From positions 124,001-188,000 of the forward strand of contig CAXXKO010000016.1 in the NCBI GenBank assembly GCA_963666705.2: a stretch of DNA of 64,000 bases, written 5' to 3'. Below the pieces are notes generated by a model. That model was not told where the DNA came from, did no database searches, and saw only the letters and a program-made list of their open reading frames with translations. Shown here piece by piece: positions 1 through 8,487 of this stretch; the first letter of the stretch is position 1; every line of letters starts with the position of its first letter. Source of the DNA: G963666705 sp963666705 (lineage in GTDB: Bacteria > Pseudomonadota > Alphaproteobacteria > CADEGL01). Both the position numbers and the translations under genes were made by a program.

Positions 1-2
1 CC

Positions 3-551
3 ACGGGCGAATGGGCGGACGCCCTGCGCCAGGTGTTCGGCGAGTACCGGCCGCCCACGGGCCTCGACGGCGTCACCGTCGCACCGCCCGAGAGCGCGGG
101 CGCCCTGCGCCTTCGGGTCGAGGAGGTCTCGGCCCGGCTCGGCCACAGGCTCAGGATCCTCGTCGGCAAGCCCGGCCTCGACGGCCATTCGAACGGCGCC
201 GAGCAGATCGCGCTGCGGGCGCGGGAGGCCGGCATCGAGGTGCTCTACGACGGCATCCGCCAGAGCCCGGCCCAGATCGCCCGGCGCGCGGTCGAGGGCG
301 AGGTCGACCTGGTCGGGCTCTCGATCCTCTCGGGCTCGCACATGGCGCTCGCGCGGGACGTGATCGGGCGCCTGGCCCAGGCCGGCCGGCCGATACCGGT
401 GGTGGTGGGCGGTATCGTGCCCGCGGCCGATCGCGCGGCCCTCGAAGAGGCCGGCGTCGCCCGCATCTATTCGCCCAAGGACTACGAGCTCAGCCACATC
501 ATCGGCGAGCTCGTCACCCTCGTCGCCCGCGACAACCTCGGCCCGGCCTGA
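3..551 (+). CDS. C-terminal B12-binding part of an acyl-CoA mutase (ethylmalonyl-CoA mutase / MeaA type), partial at 5' end
   Basis: The reading frame enters from the left edge and gives 182 residues. The family catalyses adenosylcobalamin-dependent carbon-skeleton rearrangement of acyl-CoA, in the ethylmalonyl-CoA or propionate pathways. The cobalamin-binding domain is complete: the motif GKPGLDGHSNGAEQIA near residue 55 holds the base-off histidine of the D-x-H-x-x-G signature, followed by GLSILSGSH and VVVGGIVP. The linker WADALRQVFGEYRPPTG is typical of MeaA/Ecm proteins rather than the separate small subunits. The catalytic barrel lies outside the window, so ethylmalonyl- versus methylmalonyl-CoA specificity cannot be decided. 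Confidence 0.85.
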   Translation, partial: TGEWADALRQVFGEYRPPTGLDGVTVAPPESAGALRLRVEEVSARLGHRLRILVGKPGLDGHSNGAEQIALRAREAGIEVLYDGIRQSPAQIARRAVEGEVDLVGLSILSGSHMALARDVIGRLAQAGRPIPVVVGGIVPAADRAALEEAGVARIYSPKDYELSHIIGELVTLVARDNLGPA

Positions 552-596
552 GGCGCGGGCGCGGGGCTGGGACGGACGGGCGAATCGGGGCCGGAT

Positions 597-1448
597 TTGG
601 ACGACGATCTCCTACGATATCTGATCCATTCCAACCTGACGGGCGCGATCCTGGCGCCGCTCTTCATCGGCTGGGCCGTGTCCCGCTTCGCGGGCTCCGC
701 CGGCATCGCCATCGGCATGGGCTTCCCGGTGGGATATGCCCTCACAGCCGGTCTGCCGCCGCTGCCCACGCTCGCCTCCGACCAGAAGGTGGCCTATCTC
801 GTCCTCGCCGGCGCGGCCCTCGGCCTCCTCTTGGCACTCACCCGCGCTGGCCGTGGCTGGCGCCGCGCCGCCCTGGCCCTGTGGCCCGGCGCCGGCCTGG
901 CCTGGATCGCCTGGCGGCCTCTCGCGGTGGCCACGCCCTCGCTGCTGCTGACCCTGGCGGCCCTGTGGCTGGCGGCGACGGCCGTCCTGTGGCGGCTCGA
1001 GGCCCGGGCGGGCCAGGACGCGGACTGGGACCGGGTCGGCCATGTCCCCACCATGCTGGCGGCCGCCGCGGTCGGCGTGGCCGCCGTCGCGCTCTTCGCC
1101 GGCTCCGCCTCGCTGGTCCTGGTGTGCCTGGCCCTGGCCACCGCCGTCTGGGGGGCGAACATGGCCAACTGGGGCCGGACCCGCGCGGCCTTCGGCATCG
1201 CCGCCCTGCTCGCGGGCGGGGGCGGGGTCTTCTTCCTGGCCGCGGTCGCCGTGCTTTACGCGGGCGCGAGCGCCGCGGCGCTGGCCATCCTCCTGCCCTG
1301 CTTCTGGGCGGACAGGCTGGCGCCGTCCGCGGGGGGCGTCTGGCCCCGGCGCGTGGCGACGCTCGCCGTTGCGGCCATCCCCGTCCTCATCGCCGTCGCG
1401 GCGGCCTACGCCGTGCTTTCTATCCCCTCGACCGGGCCGTCTGGTTGA
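597..1448 (+). CDS. Polytopic integral membrane protein, unknown function
   Basis: This 283-residue protein starts at TTG, 45 bases after the mutase stop; no upstream in-frame ATG fits. It is mostly hydrophobic, with about eight to nine predicted membrane segments separated by short Arg-rich loops. No catalytic motif was recognised. It lies downstream of the mutase on the same strand and may be cotranscribed, but nothing links it to that pathway. Its last 29 bases overlap the convergent GST gene. Translation is continuous, so it is probably a real gene of an uncharacterised family. Confidence 0.6.
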   Translation: MDDDLLRYLIHSNLTGAILAPLFIGWAVSRFAGSAGIAIGMGFPVGYALTAGLPPLPTLASDQKVAYLVLAGAALGLLLALTRAGRGWRRAALALWPGAGLAWIAWRPLAVATPSLLLTLAALWLAATAVLWRLEARAGQDADWDRVGHVPTMLAAAAVGVAAVALFAGSASLVLVCLALATAVWGANMANWGRTRAAFGIAALLAGGGGVFFLAAVAVLYAGASAAALAILLPCFWADRLAPSAGGVWPRRVATLAVAAIPVLIAVAAAYAVLSIPSTGPSG

Positions 1449-2127
1449 AAAGGATCTTGCGCGCTTCGTCCGATGGCGGACCCGAGCGGCGGAATTCCTT
1501 GCCGAGATCGACGCCGCGCTGGACGGCGGGGCGCTCCTTGATGGTCGCGCGCCAGCGCGCGACGTTGGGGAATTCGTCGAGCGGCTGGCCCAGCGGCTTG
1601 GCGATCAGGACCCAGGGCCACGAGATCATGTCGGCGATGGTGTAATCATCACCGAGGATGAAGGGGCGGTCCGCCAGGCGGTGCTCGAGGACGCCCAGGC
1701 AGCGGTCGTATTCGTTGGCGTAGCGGGTTTTGGCATAATCCTGGCCTTCGGGCCCGTAGTTGACGAAGTGGCTCAGCTGCCCCGCCATGGGCCCCTGGTT
1801 GCCGACCTGCCAGAACAGCCACTCCAGGGTCTCCTTGCGGCCGAGCGGGTCGGGCGGCATGAACATCCCGGTCTTCTCCGCGAGATAGAACATGATCGCC
1901 CCGGATTCGAAGACCGGGACCGGATCGCCGTCCACGTCGCGGTCGACGATGGCCGGCATGCGGTTGTTGGGGCTGATGGCGAGGAAGGCGGGCGCGAACT
2001 GGTCGCCCTTGGAGATATCGACGGGAATCGTGCGGTAGGGAAGGCCGCATTCCTCCAGCATGATGGACACCTTCCACCCGTTCGGTGTCGGCCAGTAATA
2101 GAAGTCGATCACGGCGCTCGTCTCCAT
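1420..2127 (-). CDS. Glutathione S-transferase family protein (YfcG/Nu-class-like)
   Basis: The 235-residue protein has an N-terminal thioredoxin-like GST domain (residues 8-90). It begins with IDFYYWPTPNGWKVSIMLEE and contains the cis-proline region NRMPAIVD and the glutathione-contacting FESGAIMFYLAEKTG. An alpha-helical C-terminal domain has DYTIADMISWPWV. The TPNG segment near the N-terminus is characteristic of YfcG-like disulfide-bond oxidoreductases. Expected activity is glutathione-dependent disulfide reduction or conjugation in the cytoplasm. It is transcribed toward the membrane protein gene and overlaps its 3' end. Confidence 0.85.
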   Translation of the reverse strand: METSAVIDFYYWPTPNGWKVSIMLEECGLPYRTIPVDISKGDQFAPAFLAISPNNRMPAIVDRDVDGDPVPVFESGAIMFYLAEKTGMFMPPDPLGRKETLEWLFWQVGNQGPMAGQLSHFVNYGPEGQDYAKTRYANEYDRCLGVLEHRLADRPFILGDDYTIADMISWPWVLIAKPLGQPLDEFPNVARWRATIKERPAVQRGVDLGKEFRRSGPPSDEARKILFNQTARSRG

Positions 2128-2284
2128 TCGCTCGAGCCTTCAGCGGCAATCGCCGGCGCGCGGACGAAGGCGGCCCACCCACTGGGCGGCATCATATCAG
2201 AATGTAGAATCCGTGCGCCGCGTCTATGCTTGAATGCCGGCGCGGCGCGCGCCGCTTCGCCGCCCCCTTCCCCAAGGCCAGACC

Positions 2285-3730
2285 ATGGACCTCTCATCCC
2301 TGCCGCCCGCCGCCTTCATCGACCCCACGGGTGCCAACCGGGAGGAGGTCGATGCTCTCATGGGGCGCCTCTGGGCGCTGCTGCGGGCGCGGGCGGCGGG
2401 CGCCGCGACGCACCCGCCCATGCCGCCCGCCGACGCCCCGGTGCCGGCCGCCGTCATCCCCGACGACCCGGTGGCGGAGGCGGCCATCCTGGAGGGCCTC
2501 GACCGCCTCCTCGCGGGCGCGATGAACCCGGCCAACCCCGGCTTCATCGGCCATATGGACCCGCCGCCGGCGACCTTCTCGGTCCTCGGCGAGCTGGCCG
2601 CGGCCCTCGCCAACAACAACATGCTGAGCCTCGAGATGTCGCCGGCCTTCTCGCGCCTCGAAGCCGGCCTCATGCGCGCCTTCGGGCGGCTCTTCGGCCT
2701 CGGTCCTGATTCGGGCGGCGTGATGGCCAGCGGCGGCAGCCTCGCCAACCTCCAGGCCCTCGCCGTGGCGCGCAACCGGGCCTTCGGCGTCCGCGAGCGC
2801 GGCCTCGCCGGCTACGCCGTCCGCCCCATGATCCTCGCCTCCGCGGCGGCCCACGCCTCGGTCGCCAAGGCGGCCATGATCCTCGGCCTGGGCACCGAAT
2901 CGGTGGTGCCAGTCGCGGCCGACGCCGGCGGGCGCATGGCGAGCGATGCGCTCGAAGCGGTGCTGGCGCGGGTGGCGGACTCGGGCATCGTGCCGTTCTG
3001 CGTCGTGGCGACGGCCGGCACCACCGTCACCGGCGCCATCGATCCCCTGGCGGAGATCGCGGCCGTCGCGCGGGAGAAAGGGCTGTGGCTCCACGTCGAT
3101 GCGGCCCATGGCGGCGCCCTCGCCTTCTCGGAGCGCGAGCGCCATCGCCTGGCCGGCATCGAGAAGGCCGATTCCGTCACCTTCAACCCGCAGAAATGGC
3201 TCTACGTGGCCAAGACCTGCGCGATGCTCCTGTTCCGCGACATGGGCGTGCTCGAGCGCGACTTCCGCATCCCCGCCCCCTACATGGCCGAGGCCGGCGG
3301 CTTCACCAACCTCGGCGAGATCACCATCCAGGGCACGCGCCACGCCGAGGTGCTCAAGCTCTGGCTGGCGCTCCAGCACCTGGGCCGCCGGGGCTACGGC
3401 GGGCTCGTGGAACAAGGCATGGATCTGGCGCGCCACCTCGCCGAGGGGGTCGCGGCGCGGCCCTGGCTCACCCTCGCGACCGAGCCCGACACCAATCTCG
3501 TGTGCTTCCGCGCCGCGCCCGACGACCTCACGCCCGAGGGCCAGGATGCGCTCAACGCCCGCCTGCAACGCCGCCTGCACGACGAAGACGGCTTCTTCCT
3601 CTCCCTCCCGGTGTTCCGCGATCGGCGCTGGCTGCGCGCGGTGCTCGTCAACCCCCATGCGGACGCCGTAAGCCTCGACCGCCTCCTCGCCGCCCTCGAC
3701 CGATTGGGCGCCGAGGAGCGGGCGACTTGA
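2285..3730 (+). CDS. Pyridoxal-phosphate-dependent group II decarboxylase (aromatic amino acid / glutamate decarboxylase-like)
   Basis: The 481-residue protein starts at ATG 2285. It is a fold-type I PLP enzyme. It contains GGSLANLQAL, the coenzyme-binding stretch ending HVDAAHGGAL, and the Schiff-base lysine in SVTFNPQKWLYV. Family members decarboxylate aromatic amino acids, aspartate or glutamate to amines; the substrate cannot be fixed from sequence. It is divergent from the GST gene with about 157 bases between, which should hold both promoters. The next gene on the same strand is the small ACT-like gene. Confidence 0.85.
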   Translation: MDLSSLPPAAFIDPTGANREEVDALMGRLWALLRARAAGAATHPPMPPADAPVPAAVIPDDPVAEAAILEGLDRLLAGAMNPANPGFIGHMDPPPATFSVLGELAAALANNNMLSLEMSPAFSRLEAGLMRAFGRLFGLGPDSGGVMASGGSLANLQALAVARNRAFGVRERGLAGYAVRPMILASAAAHASVAKAAMILGLGTESVVPVAADAGGRMASDALEAVLARVADSGIVPFCVVATAGTTVTGAIDPLAEIAAVAREKGLWLHVDAAHGGALAFSERERHRLAGIEKADSVTFNPQKWLYVAKTCAMLLFRDMGVLERDFRIPAPYMAEAGGFTNLGEITIQGTRHAEVLKLWLALQHLGRRGYGGLVEQGMDLARHLAEGVAARPWLTLATEPDTNLVCFRAAPDDLTPEGQDALNARLQRRLHDEDGFFLSLPVFRDRRWLRAVLVNPHADAVSLDRLLAALDRLGAEERAT

Positions 3731-3867
3731 TCGCGCGGCCGGGTGCTGCTAGCTTCCGGACACCATGACCACGCGACTTACCACGCGGCGAATTACGGCC
3801 CCGACGCCCACCGGGTGTCGGAGTGATTGCGTCTGCCGTTTTGCCGTTGGCTGGGAGCTCGCGAGGC

Positions 3868-4344
3868 ATGTCTCACCTAACTGAATACCCCTCCACCGCC
3901 TGTTTTTCCGTCCATGCCGGGGTCGATCCCTCGGTGATGCCGCGCGTGCTCGAGGAGCTCGCCAAGCGCGGCCTCGTGCCGACCCAATGGCACAGCACCA
4001 TCGCCGGCCCCATGGGCGACGAGATCCATATGGACTTCCAGGTCGCCGGCATCGCGCCGACGCTGGTCGAGCGCATCGCCCAGGCGCTGCGCCGGATCGG
4101 CCTCGTCGAGCTCGTGCTGACGGCGGAGAAGCCACTTGCGCGCGGCGCTGTAGATAGCGAATTAAGTTGGCCGGTTTATGTAGCACATCGATTGACCGCT
4201 CTGTTGATGTTGTGGCGCCTGTGGGGAAGTGGTCAGGTCGGCGTAGCCGAGCTGTCCACTTATCCACGGGCGGGTCGCGTCGAGCGGCATCACGCGGCCC
4301 TCTTCATGGTGTCTCCTTCCAGAAGCGCGCCATCGCCTCGGTAG
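3868..4344 (+). pseudogene. ACT-like small protein whose stop codon was displaced by an IS insertion
   Basis: The frame begins with ATG 3868. The native part (94 residues) resembles small ACT-like regulatory domains: ACFSVHAGVDPSVMPRVLEE followed by a strand-helix-strand region. An ISNCY-type element entered one base before the last codon was complete. Joining the two copies of the 16-base duplication (4133-4148 and 5559-5574) restores ...EKPLARGA and a TGA at 5576-5578. In the present sequence the frame reads into the IS and adds 64 foreign residues, ending at 4344. The core domain is intact, so the product may still fold. Function is not known. Confidence 0.65.
4133..4148. repeat. Left copy of 16-bp target-site duplication of the ISNCY-type element
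   Basis: CACTTGCGCGCGGCGC occurs at 4133-4148 and again at 5559-5574, directly flanking the inverted ends TGTAGATAGC and GCTATCTACA. A duplication this long is unusual for most IS families but fits ISNCY/IS1202-like elements. Confidence 0.9.
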
Positions 4345-5558
4345 CGGGCGATCGGGCGCGGCCCGTGGAATATGGCGTAGGTGGCGTCCGGATAGTGGTG
4401 GACGCGGACCTTGGCCTTGACGTAGTGCGGCCTCAGCGATGACGGCGGGATCTGCAGGACGATGCCGTGGAAGCGTACGGTGTTGTCGTTGCCGACGGTG
4501 CGCGTCTCCTGGACGCACAGCACGTCGCGCCACTGTTCCGCCGGCACGGCGACGAAGGCCGAGCCCGGCTCTTCGGGAGCGATCGCGAAGCGCGCATTGT
4601 AGTCGGGAATGAAGGTCTCGGCGAGGAAGCGGTTGGCCCCTTCGATCGTCGAGACGCCGGCCAATGCCAACTCCTTGGGGAGCCGGTCCTGCAAGGTGCG
4701 GAAGGCGCGCTCGGAGCGCCCGCGCGCCTCCGGCGAATAGGCCGCGATGTGCTCGATGCCGAGCTGGGCCAAGGCCCGTCCGAGCTGGGAGGGCTTGTCG
4801 CGGTCCACCTTGCCACCCGCCTGGGGGGTGTGGAAGTAGTGGCTCGCGCGGTCGGTGTAGAGCGCGCACGGCAGCCCGTGCCGGCCGAACACCTCGCCCA
4901 GCCCCTGGAAGCTCGACATGGTGCCCTCCTCGGCGACCAGGAAGCCCGAGTAGATCGCCCCGCTCGCATCGTCCAGAGAGACGATCATATCCTGCTCTTC
5001 GTCGCGGCCCGGCAGCCAGCGGTGCGTCGAGCCGTCCTGATGCAGCATCATGCCCACGAGCGGCCGCCGCGGCCGCTTGCGCCGGTGCGCCCCGCGCCTG
5101 GGCGCCGGCGCCGCCAGGCCGCGGCCGTGGAGAAACGTCTTGGTCCAGGTGTAACCCCAGCGGAAGCCGTGGTCCTTCACCAGGTGCTCGTGGAAGTGCT
5201 TGACCGTGAAACCCGCGTAGCGCTCGCGGTAAAGAGCTTCGACCCGCATCGCCTCGTCCACCGGCACCCGCTTGGGCGACGGCTTGCCCAGACGCCGGTC
5301 CAGAAGCCCCGCATCGCCCTCACACTCGAAACGACGGCACCAGCGCCGAAACGTGCGCTCGCCGACCCCAAGCACCTCCGCCGCCTCCAACTGGCTCAAC
5401 GATCCCGCCTCACAACGACCGAAAACATCCCGAAACCTCATCATGCGCACACCTTGCAAAACATCTGTCCGTCTCATCCCACCCCCTTCAAACAGGAGGC
5501 TCAATAAACCGGACAGATCGTGTGCTACATAGAACGGACAGATCGTGTGCTATCTACA
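4149..5558 (-). mobile_element. ISNCY-type (IS1202-like) insertion sequence, 1410 bp
   Basis: The element is bounded by inverted TGTAGATAGC ends and a 16-bp direct repeat, and carries one transposase gene on the minus strand. Internal end sequences also repeat: ACGGACAGATCGTGTGCTA and related stretches occur near the right end. Both ends and the transposase are intact, so it looks recent and possibly active. Confidence 0.85.
4290..5504 (-). CDS. ISNCY family transposase
   Basis: The 404-residue protein has an N-terminal helix-turn-helix (LSQLEAAEVLGVGERTFRRW), a second HTH-like region, and an integrase-like DDE core with MMLHQDGSTHRWL, ALYTDRASHYF and a later Glu in RSERAFRTLQDRL. This layout is that of ISNCY transposases. 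A start at the internal Met in MRRTDVL is possible. It is the only gene in the element. Confidence 0.85.
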   Translation of the reverse strand: MSLLFEGGGMRRTDVLQGVRMMRFRDVFGRCEAGSLSQLEAAEVLGVGERTFRRWCRRFECEGDAGLLDRRLGKPSPKRVPVDEAMRVEALYRERYAGFTVKHFHEHLVKDHGFRWGYTWTKTFLHGRGLAAPAPRRGAHRRKRPRRPLVGMMLHQDGSTHRWLPGRDEEQDMIVSLDDASGAIYSGFLVAEEGTMSSFQGLGEVFGRHGLPCALYTDRASHYFHTPQAGGKVDRDKPSQLGRALAQLGIEHIAAYSPEARGRSERAFRTLQDRLPKELALAGVSTIEGANRFLAETFIPDYNARFAIAPEEPGSAFVAVPAEQWRDVLCVQETRTVGNDNTVRFHGIVLQIPPSSLRPHYVKAKVRVHHYPDATYAIFHGPRPIARYRGDGALLEGDTMKRAA

Positions 5559-5603
5559 CACTTGCGCGCGGCGCTTGAGGTCGCCCCCCGTTCGTGCGTT
5601 AAT

Positions 5604-5637
5604 CGAGGCACTGACGCCCAAGCGCGCCAGTGCCTCG
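5604..5637 (+). terminator. Stem-loop downstream of the ACT-like gene, candidate terminator without U-tract
   Basis: CGAGGCACTG (5604-5613) pairs perfectly with CAGTGCCTCG (5628-5637) across a 14-base loop. It lies 26 bases after the native stop of the ACT-like gene and about 80 bases before the binding-protein gene. There is no T-run, so it could instead be a leader structure of the transporter gene. Confidence 0.4.
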
Positions 5638-5719
5638 GGGCATGCGCGACGACAGGTAGGCGTGACTCCCATGCGCGGTTGTCCCGGCGGCTTCAAAAGC
5701 ACGCACAGGAGGACACGCC

Positions 5720-6976
5720 ATGACGTTCAAAAATGCCGCGATCGCGGCGGCCGCCCTTGGCGCGGCCGCGTGGCTCGCGGCACCCGCGGTTGCCGGCGAG
5801 ACCAAGGGCCCGGTCACGGACGATTTCGGTGTCGTCAAGATCAACGTGAACGACCCCGTCATCATCGGCGCCTACCTCGCCATCGGCGGGCCCGAATCGG
5901 CCCTCGGCATCGATGAGAAGCGGGCCATCGAGATCGCCTTCGACGAGGTCGACTGGAAGATCGCCGGCCACCCCATCAAGCTGACGGTCGAGGATTCCGC
6001 CTGCAACTCGGAGGGTGGCCAGAACGCGGCCACCAAGCTCGCCGCCAACCAGAAGATCCTGATCGTGATCGGGCCGTCGTGCTCGAACGCGGCCATGCCG
6101 GGCGCGCCGATCCTCGGCAAGGCGGGCATCCCCAGCATCGGGCTCAACAGCGTGCCGGCGATCACCGCGCCGGACCGCTCGACCGACTACAACTGGTACG
6201 TGCGCACGGCCTTCAACGACAGCTGGTCGGCGCTCGCCGACGCCGACTACGCCTTCAACGTGGAGGGGGCGAAGACCGCCACCCTGCTGCACGACGGCAC
6301 CGCCTACTCCCAGTCCGTAGCCGAGCATTTCGGCGCGGCCTTCGAGGCCCAGGGCGGCAAGGTCCTCAGCATCGAGGCGGTGGGGGCGCAGGACGTCGAC
6401 ATGCGCCCGGCACTCACCAAGATCGCCGCCGACCCACCCGACCTGCTCTACATGCCGCTCTACGTCTTCGCGGCCGGCTACGTGGTCCGCCAGGCGCCCG
6501 AGATCAGCGGGCTCGAGAAGACCACGCTCCTGGGGCAGAACGCACTCATGACCCCCGACATGATCACGGCCGCCGGCAAGGCGGTCAAAGGCTTCAAGAT
6601 CGCCCTTGTGGACCTGTCGGAGTCCGCCTTCAGTGGCGCCTATCCGAGCTTCATCGAGACCTATATCGCGAAGTACGGCGAGCGGCCGCCCCAGGCGTAC
6701 CACTACCTGGCCTACGACGCGGCACTCCTGGCCATCGCCGCGATCGAGGACGTGGCCGTCACTGACGACGCGGGCAACACTTATGTCGGCCGCGATGCGC
6801 TGCGCGACCGGGTCTACGCCACCAAGGGGCTCCAGGGCCTCTCGGGCGAGATCAACTGCAACGAGTACGGCGACTGCGGCGTGTTCAACGGCGCCATCTA
6901 CGAGTTCGTCGACGGCGACCCGGCGACCTTCGAGCCGGGCAAGAACCCGGTGCGGGTATTCCCGGCCAGCGACTGA
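5720..6976 (+). CDS. ABC transporter substrate-binding protein, branched-chain amino acid (LivJ/LivK) family
   Basis: The 418-residue protein has an AGGAGG ribosome-binding site nine bases before its ATG. Its N-terminal signal peptide has a hydrophobic Ala-rich core, probably cleaved after AVAGE. The mature part is a type I periplasmic binding fold with LAIGGPESALGIDEKRAIEI, VIGPSCSNAAMPGAPILG and AYHYLAYDAALLAIAAIED, typical of Leu/Ile/Val and amide or urea binding proteins. No permease or ATPase gene is adjacent. Two late cysteines (NCNEYGDCG) could form a disulfide. A strong terminator follows the stop, so it is probably transcribed alone. Confidence 0.88.
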   Translation: MTFKNAAIAAAALGAAAWLAAPAVAGETKGPVTDDFGVVKINVNDPVIIGAYLAIGGPESALGIDEKRAIEIAFDEVDWKIAGHPIKLTVEDSACNSEGGQNAATKLAANQKILIVIGPSCSNAAMPGAPILGKAGIPSIGLNSVPAITAPDRSTDYNWYVRTAFNDSWSALADADYAFNVEGAKTATLLHDGTAYSQSVAEHFGAAFEAQGGKVLSIEAVGAQDVDMRPALTKIAADPPDLLYMPLYVFAAGYVVRQAPEISGLEKTTLLGQNALMTPDMITAAGKAVKGFKIALVDLSESAFSGAYPSFIETYIAKYGERPPQAYHYLAYDAALLAIAAIEDVAVTDDAGNTYVGRDALRDRVYATKGLQGLSGEINCNEYGDCGVFNGAIYEFVDGDPATFEPGKNPVRVFPASD

Positions 6977-7015
6977 ATGGGTTACTCGGGCTGATAGTCC
7001 GATTGACGGAGCCAC

Positions 7016-7048
7016 CGCGGGGGCGCATAAGCGCCCCCGCGTTTTTTT
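7016..7048 (+). terminator. Rho-independent terminator after the substrate-binding protein gene
   Basis: CGCGGGGGCGC (7016-7026) and GCGCCCCCGCG (7031-7041) form a perfect 11-bp stem with an ATAA loop, followed by seven T residues. It also shows that the next gene starts at ATG 7075 rather than at an upstream in-frame codon inside the hairpin. Confidence 0.95.
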
Positions 7049-7074
7049 GTGCGAGACGGTGCCGGAGCGACGGC

Positions 7075-7920
7075 ATGAGCTTCCTCGACCGCATCAACGA
7101 GTGCAACGCCCACGACATCTCCGGCTTCCGCCCGTTCGCGGTCGCCGGCCGGCGGGTCGGCTGGGTGCGCCACACCTTCGCGGAGCGGCTGCGGGGCTTC
7201 CCGGGCGTCTTCCGGGTCGAGGCCGACCGCGTTCGCATGGCCGAGGGACTCGATGGCTTCGACGCGCGCTCGGCCGCCATGGGGAGCGTCGTCGAGGCGC
7301 TTGCGGCCGAGGGGCTCGTGCCCGGCTGGCGGGGCGAGACCTACCCCGTCGCCGCCGCCCCGGGCGAGGCGCCCCTCCTCGCCATGGAGCGCGCCGCCAT
7401 TCCCATTTTCGGCGTCACCGCCCACGGCGTGCACATGAACGGCTACGTGCGCGATGGGGACGGGCTCGCCATGTGGGTCGCGCGCCGCTCGCGCGCGAAG
7501 CCCACCTTCCCCGGCATGCTCGACAACATGGTCGCGGGCGGCCTGCCCATGGGCATCCCCGCCTTCGAGAACCTGGTCAAGGAATGCGCCGAGGAAGCGA
7601 GCCTGCCCGAGGCAATCGCCCGGCGCGCCACCCCCGTCGGCGCTATCACCTATTGCATGGAGGCGGTGGAGGGGCTGAAGCCCGACGTGCAGTACTGCTA
7701 CGACCTCGAGGTGCCGCGGGGCTTCACGCCGCGCCCGGGCGACGATGAGATCGAGTCCTTCCACCTATGGCCCATCGCCAAGGTGATGGCGGTGGTGGAG
7801 CGGACGGCTGAGTTCAAGTTCAACTGCAACCTCGTGATCATCGACTTCCTCATCCGCCACGGCCTGGTCGGCCCGGAGCATCCCGACTACCTGGCCCTGG
7901 TCGGCGGCCTGCACCGGTAG
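7075..7920 (+). CDS. NUDIX hydrolase with N-terminal DUF4743 domain (Tnr3-like)
   Basis: The 281-residue protein has a DUF4743-type N-terminal region (residues 1-115, with VGWVRHTFAERLRGFPGVF) and a NUDIX domain. The NUDIX box runs from GGLPMGIPAFENL through VKECAEEASL and keeps the catalytic E-E pair. Relatives hydrolyse thiamine diphosphate-like substrates or are fused to thiamine pyrophosphokinase. The true substrate is unknown here. The upstream terminator means it needs its own promoter between 7048 and 7075 or readthrough. Confidence 0.82.
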   Translation: MSFLDRINECNAHDISGFRPFAVAGRRVGWVRHTFAERLRGFPGVFRVEADRVRMAEGLDGFDARSAAMGSVVEALAAEGLVPGWRGETYPVAAAPGEAPLLAMERAAIPIFGVTAHGVHMNGYVRDGDGLAMWVARRSRAKPTFPGMLDNMVAGGLPMGIPAFENLVKECAEEASLPEAIARRATPVGAITYCMEAVEGLKPDVQYCYDLEVPRGFTPRPGDDEIESFHLWPIAKVMAVVERTAEFKFNCNLVIIDFLIRHGLVGPEHPDYLALVGGLHR

Positions 7921-7978
7921 CACCCTGGGACCGGACGACATCACGCGCTTCGAGATCGTCGTCCTGGCCATCGTCGTC

Positions 7979-8487
7979 GTGGCCGTGGCCCTGCTCTTCG
8001 CATACACGCTCCTGACCGGGATCTCGCCGGTGCCCACCTCGCCACGGGTAAAGAAGGCCATGCTGGCGAGCCTGCCGGCCCATCTCGGCGGCCCGATTCA
8101 CGAGCTCGGCGCCGGCTGGGGCACCCTCGCTTTCCCATTGGCCAGGCGCTATCCCGCGTGCCGGGTGGAGGCCTACGAGCTCTCCCCGGTGCCCTGGCTG
8201 TTCCTGCTCGGGCGCAAGGCGCTTTTTCGGCCGCCCACCTGGCGATCCACCGCTCGGACTTCCACAAGGCCGACCTCGGCCCCGCGGCGCTCGTCACCTG
8301 CTACCTCTACCCGGGCGGCATGGAGCGGCTGCGGCCGAAGCTCGAGGCCGAGTTGCGGCCCGGCGCGATTCTACTCAGCAACTGCTTCGCCATGCCCGGC
8401 TGGACGCCCGCCGCCACGCGCACCGCCGACGACCTTTACGCGAGCCCCGTCTACACCTACGTCATACCGCCCCCTCCCGGCGCCTAG
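7979..8487 (+). pseudogene. Frameshifted membrane-anchored class I SAM-dependent methyltransferase
   Basis: The first frame gives one membrane segment (VAVALLFAYTLLTG), then the SAM-binding motif IHELGAGWGTLAF and VEAYELSPVPWLFLLGRKA. After 8222-8228 (C, five T, C) homology continues in another frame: FSAAHLAIHRSDFHKADL, ALVTCYLYPGGMERLRPKL and ILLSNCFAMPGW, to the stop at 8485-8487. Adding one T to the run restores a single frame. Either one base was lost in the genome or the run is an assembly error. The start is uncertain; GTG 7979 is the first usable codon. Its stop overlaps that of convergent gluQ. Confidence 0.7.

Noticed and set aside
8219..8235. Programmed frameshift in the methyltransferase
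   Set aside because: Five T with a C before it is a poor slippery site and there is no known precedent in this family; a base loss is simpler.
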